Shown piece by piece: positions 24,871 through 33,067 of a DNA stretch of 48,899 nucleotides. Under the pieces are notes generated by a model. The model did no database searches and was not told the DNA's origin. It worked only from the letters and a program-made list of their open reading frames with translations. A program made the translations under genes and the position numbers. The DNA comes from Nocardia amikacinitolerans NBRC 108937 (GTDB lineage: Bacteria; Actinomycetota; Actinomycetes; Mycobacteriales; Mycobacteriaceae): contig NZ_BDAU01000055.1 of the NCBI RefSeq assembly GCF_001612615.1, forward strand, positions 1-48,899, in the 5' to 3' direction. The first letter of the stretch is position 1, and each line of letters opens with the position of its first letter.

Positions 24871-24990
24871 ATGCGAGTGGTGATCCAACAGCCGCAGAGC
24901 ATTCGGCGAGATTTGCTCGTCCTCAGCCTGCTGATCCTGTTCGGCGTGGTCACCGTCGCGGTCCTGCTGCTGCCGGGGCTGGTCGGCTGA
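24871..24990 (+). CDS. Single-pass membrane microprotein, 39 residues
   Basis: This short gene starts MRVVIQQPQSIRRDLL and continues with one membrane helix of about 23 residues (LVLSLLILFGVVTVAVLLLP) before GLVG. The ATG has a strong GGAGG 5 nt upstream at 24861-24865. The codons follow the high GC3 pattern of the neighbours. It lies 52 nt before the next membrane-protein gene and could be cotranscribed with it. Positive charge at the N terminus predicts an inside N terminus. Its function is unknown. Confidence 0.72.
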   Translation: MRVVIQQPQSIRRDLLVLSLLILFGVVTVAVLLLPGLVG

Positions 24991-25042
24991 ATTCACCGGT
25001 GATGCGAGCCGGAGCCCCCCGCGATCCGATGGGTAGTGCGGC

Positions 25043-25765
25043 GTGAGCGACGGCGACGCGGTCTTCTTCGCGGAGCCGGGTGCGCGGTGGCGCGCGGTGC
25101 TCTACGGCCCCCTGCTCTGTCTCCTCGTCCTCGTGCTGGAGATGGTCACCTCCAGTCCGGTGCACTGGTTCGCGCTGATCTTCTGCGGGGCGCTGATCGC
25201 GGCTTTCGTTGCGCTGCAAGTGGTCGCGGGCCGCCGCCATGTCAGCGTCGAGTTGACCGGATCGACCCTGCGCCAAGGCGCCGAGACCCTGCCGCTGACC
25301 GGCATCGCGGGCGTGCTGCCGGAGCGCGACGAGCACTCGTGGAACGACGAGGACTGGGAGTCCGCGCGAGCGCTCGGCGAGCTGAGCGGCGTGCCGCGCA
25401 GGCGCAAGGGAATCGGCCTGCGGCTGCGCGACGGCGGACTCGTGCAGGCGTGGGCGCGCGATCACCGCGGCTTGCGCACCGCGCTCACCGCCGCGCTGTC
25501 CTCAGAGGGCGGCGAAGCCCTGCGATCCAAGACCGCCGAGGCGCAGGAATCGAAGAGCCCCGAGGCGCAGGAATCCAAGAGAGCCGGGGCGCAGGAATCC
25601 AAGAGCGCCGAGGTGCTGTCGTCCGAGGATGCCGCGGCGCTGCGATCCGAGCGTGCTGAGATGCCGGGGTCCGAGGGTGCCGCGGCGCTGTCCTCCGAAC
25701 GTGGCGAAGCGCGGAAACCCGAGGGCACCGAGGAACGGCACGGCGAGAGCGGAGCGGACCGGTGA
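25043..25765 (+). CDS. Two-segment membrane protein with PH-like domain and repetitive tail
   Basis: The 240-residue protein has two membrane segments near residues 18-36 and 40-62. A beta-rich domain follows (HVSVELTGSTLRQGAETLPL, IGLRLRDGGLVQAWARDHRGL), similar in layout to DUF3093/bacterial PH-like membrane proteins; the family is uncertain. Residues 155-240 form a charged tail of imperfect repeats: EAQESKS and AQESKRAG three times, then LSSEDAAALRSER and ALSSERGEA. The repeats are visible in DNA around 25540-25700. It overlaps the next gene by 4 nt. The GTG start fits, with no ribosome binding site of note. Confidence 0.75.
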   Translation: MSDGDAVFFAEPGARWRAVLYGPLLCLLVLVLEMVTSSPVHWFALIFCGALIAAFVALQVVAGRRHVSVELTGSTLRQGAETLPLTGIAGVLPERDEHSWNDEDWESARALGELSGVPRRRKGIGLRLRDGGLVQAWARDHRGLRTALTAALSSEGGEALRSKTAEAQESKSPEAQESKRAGAQESKSAEVLSSEDAAALRSERAEMPGSEGAAALSSERGEARKPEGTEERHGESGADR

Positions 25766-26010
25766 GACATGAGATGACTGTGGCGCTCGGCGAGGTCGGT
25801 GCGGCCGTCGCCGCGCTGGTGCTCGCGGTGCTGAGCTGGAACCGGGGGATCGTCACCACGGCGTTCGCGCCGCTCGGCGAGGTGCCCGGCTTCGAGGCGA
25901 CCCGCTACAACGCGCCGTGGCTGGTGCTCGCGGCATTTCTGGTCGCCGTGGCGGGCCTGCTCGGTATCGACGCGGTGACCCGCGCGCTGCGGTCCGCCGC
26001 GAAGAAGTGA
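25762..26010 (+). CDS. Small two-segment membrane protein
   Basis: The 82-residue product starts at a GTG that overlaps the preceding stop by 4 nt, giving MRHEMTVALGEVG. It has two membrane segments (about 8-25 and 52-72) joined by a hydrophilic loop that includes FAPLGEVPGFEATRYNAPW, and a positively charged end (RALRSAAKK). Tight coupling to the upstream membrane protein suggests that the two form a complex. No family is recognised. Confidence 0.75.
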   Translation: MRHEMTVALGEVGAAVAALVLAVLSWNRGIVTTAFAPLGEVPGFEATRYNAPWLVLAAFLVAVAGLLGIDAVTRALRSAAKK

Positions 26011-26081
26011 GGTAGTCGACCGAACCCGGTCACCACGCCGCGCCGCTGTTTCACCAGGGCCGTGGCGGGAACAACCACCTC

Positions 26082-26321
26082 ATGAAGCCGACAATCCACG
26101 CGAAGAAGATCGCCATGGGGGTTGTGGCCGGTGGCCTGATCGGTGCGGCCGGTGCGGTACCGGCAGCCGCGGCGCCCGTCGAATACACCCCACCGCCGCC
26201 GGTGCCGGTGACGCCCGCGTTCACCGCGACCACACCACCGGGGCTGATGAAGCTGCTGCCCCCGCCGCTGGGCTGCCTCGTCGCCACGGGACTCGCGTTG
26301 TTCTGCGTGGGCATCACCTGA
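26082..26321 (+). CDS. Small exported Pro-rich protein
   Basis: The 79-residue product has a signal peptide (MKPTIHAKKIAMGVVAGGLIG, cleavage near AAAAP at residue 31), a short Pro/Thr/Val-rich mature part (PPPPVPVTPAFTATTPPG) and a C-terminal hydrophobic part with two cysteines (GCLVATGLALFCVGIT). It resembles the many small exported proteins of Nocardia. Its function is unknown, and the lack of a good ribosome binding site lowers certainty. Confidence 0.62.
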   Translation: MKPTIHAKKIAMGVVAGGLIGAAGAVPAAAAPVEYTPPPPVPVTPAFTATTPPGLMKLLPPPLGCLVATGLALFCVGIT

Positions 26322-26415
26322 GCCGAGTATCTGAAACGAACCCGCTTCGAGAGCCGATACGCCTTGTGGCACACCGGCATTCGCCGGTGCGCTGGTCGAA
26401 TGGAAGGTGTTGCTC

Positions 26416-26634
26416 GTGAAGGTTCTCGGTGCAAGGTTCGGTGCGGCCCTCGTCGCGTTCGCGGCGATCGGTTTGGCGGCCGCGCCCGCCATGGCCACCG
26501 ACGCAGGGTTGCCCTTGGAGCCGACGGCTCCCGTCGCCGGTCTGGTGCCGGAGACCGGGTCGGCGGGCGCGCTGAACGGACTCATGTGCGCGTTGCAGTC
26601 GATGTCCGCCGCGGCTCCGTGCATCAACACGTAG
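26416..26634 (+). CDS. Small exported protein with two cysteines
   Basis: The 72-residue product has a signal peptide (VKVLGARFGAALVAF through AAPAMA, cleavage near residue 28) and a short mature chain with MCALQSMSAAAPCINT at the end. The GTG at 26416 follows GGAAGG by 8 nt, which supports it over an in-frame GTG at 26407. A perfect hairpin terminator follows at 26675. Its size and plan resemble those of the previous small exported protein, but the sequences are not clearly related. Confidence 0.65.
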   Translation: MKVLGARFGAALVAFAAIGLAAAPAMATDAGLPLEPTAPVAGLVPETGSAGALNGLMCALQSMSAAAPCINT

Positions 26635-26674
26635 TGCGCTGGGTCCCGAAACCGCTGTAGCCGAATGATTTACG

Positions 26675-26713
26675 CTCGCCCGCGGACTCCGGTTCCGCGG
26701 GCGAGTATTTTCG
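26675..26713. terminator. Bidirectional intrinsic terminator
   Basis: CTCGCCCGCGGA and TCCGCGGGCGAG form a perfect 12-bp stem with a 7-base loop, followed by TATTTTCG on the plus strand. It stands between two convergent genes (stops at 26634 and 26715). Its position suits termination from both directions. Confidence 0.87.
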
Positions 26714-26714
26714 T

Positions 26715-27101
26715 TCAGTTCGTCCAGTTCTGATAGACGTCGAGAATTCGGCCGTTGCGGGTGCCGGGGGCGTTCACGTACATGGTCACCGTGCCATCGG
26801 GATGGCGTGCGGTCTCGGCGATCACCTGGCGCAGCGAGGCGTGCACCCCGCCGTTCTGGTCGCGCTGGATTTCGGTGTCCTTGTGCAGTCCCGCCCCGAT
26901 CCGGTCCAGCGGCACGAACATCGTGACCACCGCGGGCACCGGACCGCCCGCTAGCGCGACCGTCTCCTCGTGGCTGAGCCGGACGCCGACGCGCCCCTGA
27001 TCGGCGACCGGTACGGCCGCTGCGGCGGTTCCCGCGCCGAATACCGCTGTCGCGGTGGTGAATACGGCCAATGCTGCCGTGCTGACGAGCGTGAACCGCA
27101 T
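26715..27101 (-). CDS. Exported protein of unknown function
   Basis: The 128-residue product has a signal peptide (MRFTLVSTAALAVFTTA through GTAAAA) and a mature domain of about 95 residues. Visible motifs are VGVRLSHEETVALAGG, VTMFVPLDRIGAG, HASLRQVIAETARHPDG and NGRILDVYQNWTN. The ATG at 27101 has GGGAGG 6 nt upstream, so it is preferred to an in-frame start 12 codons earlier. Its mature domain contains no cysteine. No family is recognised. It is divergent from hemL. Confidence 0.78.
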   Translation of the reverse strand: MRFTLVSTAALAVFTTATAVFGAGTAAAAVPVADQGRVGVRLSHEETVALAGGPVPAVVTMFVPLDRIGAGLHKDTEIQRDQNGGVHASLRQVIAETARHPDGTVTMYVNAPGTRNGRILDVYQNWTN

Positions 27102-27255
27102 GAAGAGCCTCCCGAGGGTAGCTGCTGCGACGACCAATCGAGATTACGGACGAGTCGCTCGATATCGCCGCAAACGCCCGCCCGGCGTGTTGTGTGGGAT
27201 TGCGGCGCGCGTCACTCTCCTACACCCTGTCGTCGACCGGGTTCGCCGGGGCTGC

Positions 27256-27261
27256 GACACT
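27256..27261 (+). promoter_or_regulatory. Candidate -10 element for hemL
   Basis: GACACT ends 7 nt before the GTG at 27269. The GGAGG in the gap is only 2 nt from the start codon, too close to act as a ribosome binding site, which favours a leaderless transcript. Confidence 0.3.
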
Positions 27262-27268
27262 GGAGGCC

Positions 27269-28606
27269 GTGAGTTCTTCTCCGCGCGTGACCAGGGCATC
27301 GGTGCCGGTTTCCGCTCAGCTCTTCGATCGGGCGAGTGCGGTGATCCCCGGCGGGGTCAACTCGCCGGTGCGGGCGTTCAAGTCGGTCGGCGGCACGCCG
27401 CGGTTCATCGCGTCCGCGAACGGATACACGCTCACCGACGCCGACGGCAACGACTACGTCGACCTGGTGTGCTCCTGGGGCCCGATGATTCTCGGGCACG
27501 CCCATCCCGCGGTCGTCGAGGCCGTGCAGCGTGCCGCGGTCGGCGGCTTGTCCTTCGGCGCGCCGACGGCAGCGGAGATCGAGCTCGCCGAGTTGATCGT
27601 CGAGCGCGTCGCGCCGGTCGAGCGGGTGCGGTTGGTGAACTCCGGCACCGAGGCCACCATGAGCGCGGTGCGTCTGGCGCGCGGCTATACGGGCCGCACC
27701 AAGATCATCAAGTTCAGCGGCTGCTACCACGGGCACGTCGACGCGCTGCTCGCCGACGCGGGCTCCGGTGTCGCGACGCTCGGGCTGCCCACCTCGCCAG
27801 GCGTCACGGGCGCGCAGGCGAGCGACACCATCGTGCTTCCGTACAACGACCTCGCGGCCGTGGCCGCTGCCTTCGCGGCGCATCCCGGCCAGATCGCCTG
27901 CGTGATCACCGAGGCCGCCGCGGGCAACATGGGCGCGGTCGCGCCGCAGCCCGGTTTCAACGAAGGATTGCGCGCGCTGACCGCCGAGCACGGCGCGCTG
28001 CTGATCATGGACGAGGTGATGACCGGGTTCCGGGTCAGTCGCTCCGGCTGGTTCGGCCGCGACGGCGTCGCCGGTGATCTCTACACCTTCGGCAAGGTGA
28101 TGAGCGGCGGTCTACCCGCCGCCGCGTTCGGCGGACGCGCCGAAGTGATGAACCAGCTCGCCCCGCTCGGCCCCGTCTACCAGGCGGGCACGCTCTCGGG
28201 TAACCCCGTCGCCGTCGCCGCGGGCCTCGCCACGCTGCGCGCCGCCGACGACGCGGTCTACGCCGCGCTGGATCGCAACGCCGAACGGCTCGGCGGACTG
28301 CTCGCCGAGGCGCTCGGTGCGGCAGGGGTCGAGCATCAGGTCCAGTTCGCGGGCAATATGGTGAGCGTGTTCTTCTCCGACCGTCCGGTCACCGACTACG
28401 CCACCGCCAAGGCCAGCCAGACCTGGCGTTTCCCGGCCTTCTTCCACGCGCTGCTCGACGGCGGCGTGTACGCGCCGCCGAGCGCGTTCGAGGCGTGGTT
28501 CGTCTCCGCGGCGCTCGACGAGGACGCATTCGACCGAATCGCCGCAGCTCTGCCCGCCGCCGCGAACGCGGCCGCGGCCGCCACCCCCGAAGGATCCCGC
28601 GCGTGA
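27269..28606 (+). CDS. hemL: Glutamate-1-semialdehyde 2,1-aminomutase
   Basis: HemL uses PLP or PMP to turn glutamate-1-semialdehyde into 5-aminolevulinate. The 445-residue protein has VIPGGVNSPVRAFKSVGG near residue 25, the VNSGTEATMSAVRLARG cofactor phosphate segment, DEVMTGFR, and catalytic Lys276 in YTFGKVMSGG. The start at GTG 27269 agrees with the family N terminus, though a GTG at 27287 is possible. Together with hemA upstream it completes the C5 pathway. It is the first gene of a six-gene operon leading to cytochrome c maturation, all joined by overlaps or short gaps. Confidence 0.95.
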   Translation: MSSSPRVTRASVPVSAQLFDRASAVIPGGVNSPVRAFKSVGGTPRFIASANGYTLTDADGNDYVDLVCSWGPMILGHAHPAVVEAVQRAAVGGLSFGAPTAAEIELAELIVERVAPVERVRLVNSGTEATMSAVRLARGYTGRTKIIKFSGCYHGHVDALLADAGSGVATLGLPTSPGVTGAQASDTIVLPYNDLAAVAAAFAAHPGQIACVITEAAAGNMGAVAPQPGFNEGLRALTAEHGALLIMDEVMTGFRVSRSGWFGRDGVAGDLYTFGKVMSGGLPAAAFGGRAEVMNQLAPLGPVYQAGTLSGNPVAVAAGLATLRAADDAVYAALDRNAERLGGLLAEALGAAGVEHQVQFAGNMVSVFFSDRPVTDYATAKASQTWRFPAFFHALLDGGVYAPPSAFEAWFVSAALDEDAFDRIAAALPAAANAAAAATPEGSRA

Positions 28607-29904
28607 GTTCCGACCACGACCAGCCCGGCGCCGCCCGCCGCGAACTACCGAACAACCCAGACGACACCACCGACGTTCCGCCGAACGTCGACTCGCCGTT
28701 CAGCGAGGCCGAGGCCGTCGGCGCGCTCACCGAGGCCGACATCGCCGAGGAAGCCGCCGCCCGCGCCTCGGCATCGGCGGCCGCCGCTGCCGAACCCGTC
28801 TCGCCGGTCGACGAGGTCGTCGCGGATGCGCCCGCTTCGACCCAAGTCGAGACCGCCGAGCTCGACGCCGCCGAGACTGTGACCGAGACCGACGAGCTCG
28901 CTGCCGCCGACGCCGCCGCCGAGGCCGAGAGTGCTGCCGCCGACGTGAACAACGCCGCCGAGGCCGAGAGTGCTGCCGCCGACGCCGCCGCCGAGAGCTC
29001 CGCCGCCGACGCGAACACCGCTGGCGAAGTTCAGAACACCGTCGTCGATGCGGCCGCCGTGCCTGCGATCGAAAACGATTCGGCCGCAGCCGAGAATGCC
29101 GCCGTCGGCGCGGATTCCGCATCCGAGCCGCCCGCGACCGAGATCGCCGCCGAGATGACCGCGACCCAAGCGGTCGCCGACGAGCCGCCCGCCGTCGCGG
29201 CCAAGGACGCCGAAACGACCGCGCGCGTCACCACCAAGCCCCGCTCCGCGGAACCCGAGCTCGAGGCGAGCCCCGACGTCGAGACCATCGTGCACGTCCT
29301 GCGGCACGGCGAGGTGCACAACCCGAAGGGCATCCTCTACGGCCGCCTGCCCGGTTTCAGCCTGTCCGTCGCCGGTCGGGCGCAGGCGGGCGCGGTCGCG
29401 CGGGCGCTGTCCGATCACGACATCGCCGTGGTCATCGCCTCCCCGTTGCAGCGCGCGCAGGAGACCGCGGCGCCGATCGCCGAGCAGCACGGCGTGCTCG
29501 TGCGCACCGACGAGAACCTCATCGAGGCGGGCAACACCTTCGAGGGCCTGCGCGTGTCCGTCGGCGACGGCGCGCTGCGCAAGCCGCGGCACTGGTGGAA
29601 GCTGCGCGATCCGTTCACCCCGTCCTGGGGCGAGCCGTACCTGCAGATCGCCCACCGGATGCTGGCTGCGGTGAACAAGGCTCGGGTCGAGGCGGCCGGG
29701 CGCGAGGCGGTGCTCGTCTCGCACCAGCTGCCGGTCTGGACGCTGCGCCGGTTCCTACAGGGCCAGCGGCTCTGGCACGACCCGCGCACAAGGCAGTGCT
29801 CGCTCGCCTCGCTGACCTCGCTGGTCTACCAGGGCGACACGCTGGTCGACATCGTCTACTCCGAGCCCGCGGGCGGTTCGGATCCCACGGTGCACGGCGC
29901 ATGA
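28603..29904 (+). CDS. Histidine phosphatase (phosphoglycerate mutase-like) with long acidic N-terminal extension
   Basis: The catalytic part (about residues 225-425) is a histidine-phosphatase fold: VLRHGEVHNPKG with the RHG motif, SPLQRAQETA, and VLVSHQLPVWTLRRFL with the second His. The substrate is unknown. It corresponds to Rv0525, about 200 residues long, but here 225 residues precede the domain. They are almost entirely Ala, Glu, Asp, Thr and Val, with repeated AAEAESAAAD units (DNA repeat near 28913-28984). The GTG start overlaps the hemL stop by 4 nt. An internal ATG at 29155 could give a shorter form. The extension is probably disordered. Confidence 0.85.
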   Translation: MSSDHDQPGAARRELPNNPDDTTDVPPNVDSPFSEAEAVGALTEADIAEEAAARASASAAAAAEPVSPVDEVVADAPASTQVETAELDAAETVTETDELAAADAAAEAESAAADVNNAAEAESAAADAAAESSAADANTAGEVQNTVVDAAAVPAIENDSAAAENAAVGADSASEPPATEIAAEMTATQAVADEPPAVAAKDAETTARVTTKPRSAEPELEASPDVETIVHVLRHGEVHNPKGILYGRLPGFSLSVAGRAQAGAVARALSDHDIAVVIASPLQRAQETAAPIAEQHGVLVRTDENLIEAGNTFEGLRVSVGDGALRKPRHWWKLRDPFTPSWGEPYLQIAHRMLAAVNKARVEAAGREAVLVSHQLPVWTLRRFLQGQRLWHDPRTRQCSLASLTSLVYQGDTLVDIVYSEPAGGSDPTVHGA

Positions 29905-30557
29905 TTCGCTCCACCGCGTCACTCGCGACAACCCGGCCCGCCTCCGCACGGAAGGCGGCCGGGCGGGTCGTGCCGGTGCTCCTCGCGTGCGTGGCCCTTG
30001 TCGCCGCGCTCGCCGGCTGCTCGACCGGATCTGACGCGGTGGCCACCGGCGGCACCTTCGAGTTCGTCTCGCCCGGCGGCAAGACCGACATCTACTACAA
30101 CCCGCCCGCCGCCCGCGGCACCATCGGCGAGTTGTCGGGGCCGGATCTGATGACCGAGGGCAAGACCATCTCGGTCGCCGACTTCCCCGGCCAGGTGGTC
30201 GTGATCAACCTGTGGGGCCAGTGGTGCGGGCCGTGCCGGGCCGAGGCGCCCGCGCTGGAGCAGGTCTACGAGGCCACCAAGGACAAGGGCGTCGCCTTCC
30301 TCGGCATCAATGTCCGCGACCCGCAGCGGGACAAGGCGCAGGACTTCGTCACCGACAACAAGGTCGGCTACCCGTCCATCTACGACCCGTCCATGCGAAC
30401 CCTGCTCGCGCTCGGCGGCAACTTCCCGACCAGCGTCATCCCGACCACCCTCGTGCTGGACCGGCAGCACCGCGTCGCGGCCGTCTACCTGCGGTCGCTG
30501 ATCGCGGACGACTTGCGGCCGATCGTCGAAACGCTCGCAGGGGAGGCTCAGCAGTGA
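29901..30557 (+). CDS. TlpA/ResA-like thioredoxin lipoprotein for cytochrome c maturation
   Basis: The 218-residue protein has a lipoprotein signal ending LVAALAGC with Cys40 as the lipidated residue, then a TlpA-type thioredoxin domain. Active-site WCGPC has cysteines 109 and 112 (VINLWGQWCGPCRAE), and ATSVIPTTLVLD-like sequence (TSVIPTTLVLD) carries the cis-proline. It would sit on the outer face of the membrane and reduce the heme-binding cysteines of apocytochrome c, fed with electrons by CcdA from the next gene. The ATG overlaps the previous stop by 4 nt. Confidence 0.92.
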   Translation: MIRSTASLATTRPASARKAAGRVVPVLLACVALVAALAGCSTGSDAVATGGTFEFVSPGGKTDIYYNPPAARGTIGELSGPDLMTEGKTISVADFPGQVVVINLWGQWCGPCRAEAPALEQVYEATKDKGVAFLGINVRDPQRDKAQDFVTDNKVGYPSIYDPSMRTLLALGGNFPTSVIPTTLVLDRQHRVAAVYLRSLIADDLRPIVETLAGEAQQ

Positions 30558-30564
30558 CGCGGCG

Positions 30565-31398
30565 GTGCGTGCGGTGATGGTGCTCGCGAGCGTGGGAGAT
30601 TCGTTCCAGCAGACAGCGGCGACCGGGCCGCTGCTGCTGGCGCTCGGCGCGTGCCTGCTCGCCGGGCTGGTGTCGTTCGCGTCGCCGTGCGTTGTTCCGC
30701 TGGTGCCCGGCTACCTGTCTTATCTGGCCGGTCTGGTCGGTGCGGAGGCTCCGCCCGCGACCGCGGAGTCCGCGAAGAGCCGGTCGGCGGTCGCGCTCGC
30801 GCAGCGCGGCGCGAAGTTGCGCGTCGCCGGAGCGGCCGGACTGTTCGTCGCCGGGTTCACCGTGGTCTTCGTGCTCGCGACGGCCACCGTGTTCGGCGTC
30901 ATCCAGACCCTCAACGTGAATCGCGAACTGCTGCAACGAGTCGGCGGCGTGGTCACGATTCTGATGGGTCTGGTGTTCGTCGGTCTTGTGCCCGCGCTGC
31001 AGCGCGATACCAGGATGGAACCGCGCCGCCTGACCAGCATCGTCGGCGCGCCGCTGCTCGGCGGCGTCTTCGCGCTCGGCTGGACGCCGTGTCTCGGACC
31101 GACCCTTTCCGGCGTGATGGCGGTGGCCGCGGGCACCGAGGGCACCACCGCGGTACGCGGCGTCGCGCTCATCGTCGCGTACTGCCTCGGGCTCGGTCTG
31201 CCGTTCGTGATCCTTGCCTTCGGCTCGGCAGGCGCGCTGCGCGGCGTCGGCTGGCTGCGCCGCAATTCGCGAAACATCCAGATCGTCGGGGGCATCCTGC
31301 TCGTGGCCGTCGGCGTCGCGCTGGTCACCGGGGCGTGGGATCAGTTCGTGGCCTGGGTGCGCGACGCGTTCGTCTCCGAGGTGACCCTGCCGATATGA
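30565..31398 (+). CDS. ccdA: CcdA-type thiol-disulfide electron transporter
   Basis: CcdA carries electrons from cytoplasmic thioredoxin across the membrane to the TlpA-like protein. The 277-residue protein has six predicted membrane segments. Its two redox cysteines lie in SFASPCVVPLVPGY (Cys42) and LGWTPCLGPTLSG, both in the classic CcdA settings. The GTG at 30565 is used here; in-frame GTG 30574 and ATG 30577 are alternatives, and no ribosome binding site distinguishes them. It lies 7 nt after the thioredoxin gene and overlaps resB by 4 nt. Confidence 0.94.
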   Translation: MRAVMVLASVGDSFQQTAATGPLLLALGACLLAGLVSFASPCVVPLVPGYLSYLAGLVGAEAPPATAESAKSRSAVALAQRGAKLRVAGAAGLFVAGFTVVFVLATATVFGVIQTLNVNRELLQRVGGVVTILMGLVFVGLVPALQRDTRMEPRRLTSIVGAPLLGGVFALGWTPCLGPTLSGVMAVAAGTEGTTAVRGVALIVAYCLGLGLPFVILAFGSAGALRGVGWLRRNSRNIQIVGGILLVAVGVALVTGAWDQFVAWVRDAFVSEVTLPI

Positions 31399-33065
31399 CC
31401 GTGGCCGACCATCCCGTGACCGAATCCGCATCGCCCCGCCCGCCCCGCCAGTCGCTGCCGGGACGCGCATGGGCGCTGGTGCGCAACACCTGGCGCGGCC
31501 TGACCAGCATGCGCACCGCGCTGGTTCTGCTGTTCCTGCTCGCCTTGGCCGCGATCCCCGGCGCGCTGCTGCCGCAGCGGAACCTGAACGAGCAGAAGGT
31601 CAGAGAGTACATCGCCGACCGTCCGACGCTCGGGCCGTGGATGGACCGGTTCGAGCTGTTCGACGTGTTCTCCAGCTTCTGGTTCACGGCCGTCTACGTG
31701 CTGCTGTTCGTCTCGCTGGTCGGCTGCATCCTGCCGCGCACCTTCGATCACTACAAGGCGCTGCGCACCCCGCCGGTCCGCGCGCCGCGCAACCTGGCCC
31801 GGTTGCCGCACCACTATTCGGGGGAATCGACGAGCAGCCCCGAGGCGCTGATCGAGCACGCGCGCGGTCAGCTGCGCGGCTGGCGCACCGAGGTGCGGCC
31901 GGGTAACCGCGAGGGCGAGCTCACCCTCTCCGGTGAGAAGGGCTACACCCGCGAATTCGGCAACCTGGTGTTCCACCTGGCGCTGGTCTGCCTGCTGGTG
32001 GCCATCGCCGTCGGCAAGCTCTTCGGTTACGAGGGCTCCGTCATCGTGATCGCCAACAACGGTCCGGGTTTCTGCACCACCTCGCCCGCGGTGTTCGACT
32101 CCTTCCGCGCCGGCAACGTCAACGACGGCACCGGCATGACGCCGATCTGCGTGCGCGTCAAGGACTTCGAGGCCGACTACCTGCGCACCGGTCAGGCCGA
32201 GATGTTCACCTCGAACATCAGCTACCAGGCCGGATCGGATCTGACGACCGACACCTGGCGCGAGGCCACCCTCCGGGTCAACCACCCGCTTCGCGTCGAA
32301 GGCGACCGTCTCTACCTGCAAGGCCACGGCTACGCGCCGACCTTCACGGTCACCTTCCCGAACGGCCAGACCAGGACCGAGACCATCCAGTGGCGGCCCG
32401 ACGACGCGCAGACCTTCCTGTCCAGCGGCGTGCTGCGCATCGACCCGCCCGGCGGCATGTACGCCACCGACGAGGAGCGCCGCAAGAACCAGATCGCCAT
32501 CGAGGGCCTGTTCGCGCCGACCGCCATGTTCCACGGCAGCCTGCTGACCTCGGTGTTCCCGAGCATGGACGACCCGGCCGTCGCGGTGGACATCTACCGT
32601 GGCGACACCGGCTTGGACACCGGACGCTCGCAGGACCTGTTCTCGCTGGACCAGGAGATGGTGAAGCAGGGACGGCTGACCAAGGAGGCGCGGGTCAACC
32701 TGCGCCCCGGCGAATCGACGACGCTGCCCAACGGCACCAAGGTGACCTTCGACGGCGCCCACGAATTCGTGAACCTGCAGGTCTCGCACGACCCGGCGCA
32801 GCAGTGGGTGCTGGTGAGCGCGCTTGCCATGATGGCGGGCTTGCTGGTGTCGCTGCTGGTGAAGCGGCGGCGGATCTGGGTGCGGGTCTACCCGGCCGAG
32901 GACGCTGCCGGTACCGTTGAGAAACGACGCACTGTAGTAGAGATGGGCGGGCTCGCCAGAACCGATCAGGCAGGCTGGGGCGGCGAATTCGACCGGCTCC
33001 GCGCGCGCCTGCTGGAGGCTGCGGGCGACGACGTGAAGACCGACCGCGCACGCACGGGAGAGTGA
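31395..33065 (+). CDS. resB: ResB-like cytochrome c biogenesis protein
   Basis: ResB is one half of the system II cytochrome c synthetase and works with CcsB/CcsA to deliver heme to apocytochrome c outside the membrane. The 556-residue protein has membrane segments near residues 40-60, 92-115 and 195-215, a large outer domain (about 220-470), and a final segment near 470-490. Sequence LTSMRTALVLLFLLALAAIPG and GNLVFHLALVCLLVAI are typical. The C-terminal 55 residues are cytoplasmic and charged. It overlaps ccdA by 4 nt and is followed closely by ccsB. Confidence 0.93.
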   Translation: MTVADHPVTESASPRPPRQSLPGRAWALVRNTWRGLTSMRTALVLLFLLALAAIPGALLPQRNLNEQKVREYIADRPTLGPWMDRFELFDVFSSFWFTAVYVLLFVSLVGCILPRTFDHYKALRTPPVRAPRNLARLPHHYSGESTSSPEALIEHARGQLRGWRTEVRPGNREGELTLSGEKGYTREFGNLVFHLALVCLLVAIAVGKLFGYEGSVIVIANNGPGFCTTSPAVFDSFRAGNVNDGTGMTPICVRVKDFEADYLRTGQAEMFTSNISYQAGSDLTTDTWREATLRVNHPLRVEGDRLYLQGHGYAPTFTVTFPNGQTRTETIQWRPDDAQTFLSSGVLRIDPPGGMYATDEERRKNQIAIEGLFAPTAMFHGSLLTSVFPSMDDPAVAVDIYRGDTGLDTGRSQDLFSLDQEMVKQGRLTKEARVNLRPGESTTLPNGTKVTFDGAHEFVNLQVSHDPAQQWVLVSALAMMAGLLVSLLVKRRRIWVRVYPAEDAAGTVEKRRTVVEMGGLARTDQAGWGGEFDRLRARLLEAAGDDVKTDRARTGE

Positions 33066-33067
33066 AC

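Noticed and set aside
24762..25046. 94-codon open frame upstream of the 25043 gene
   Set aside because: It overlaps the 39-residue membrane microprotein in a different frame and lacks a good ribosome binding site, and its composition is not protein-like.
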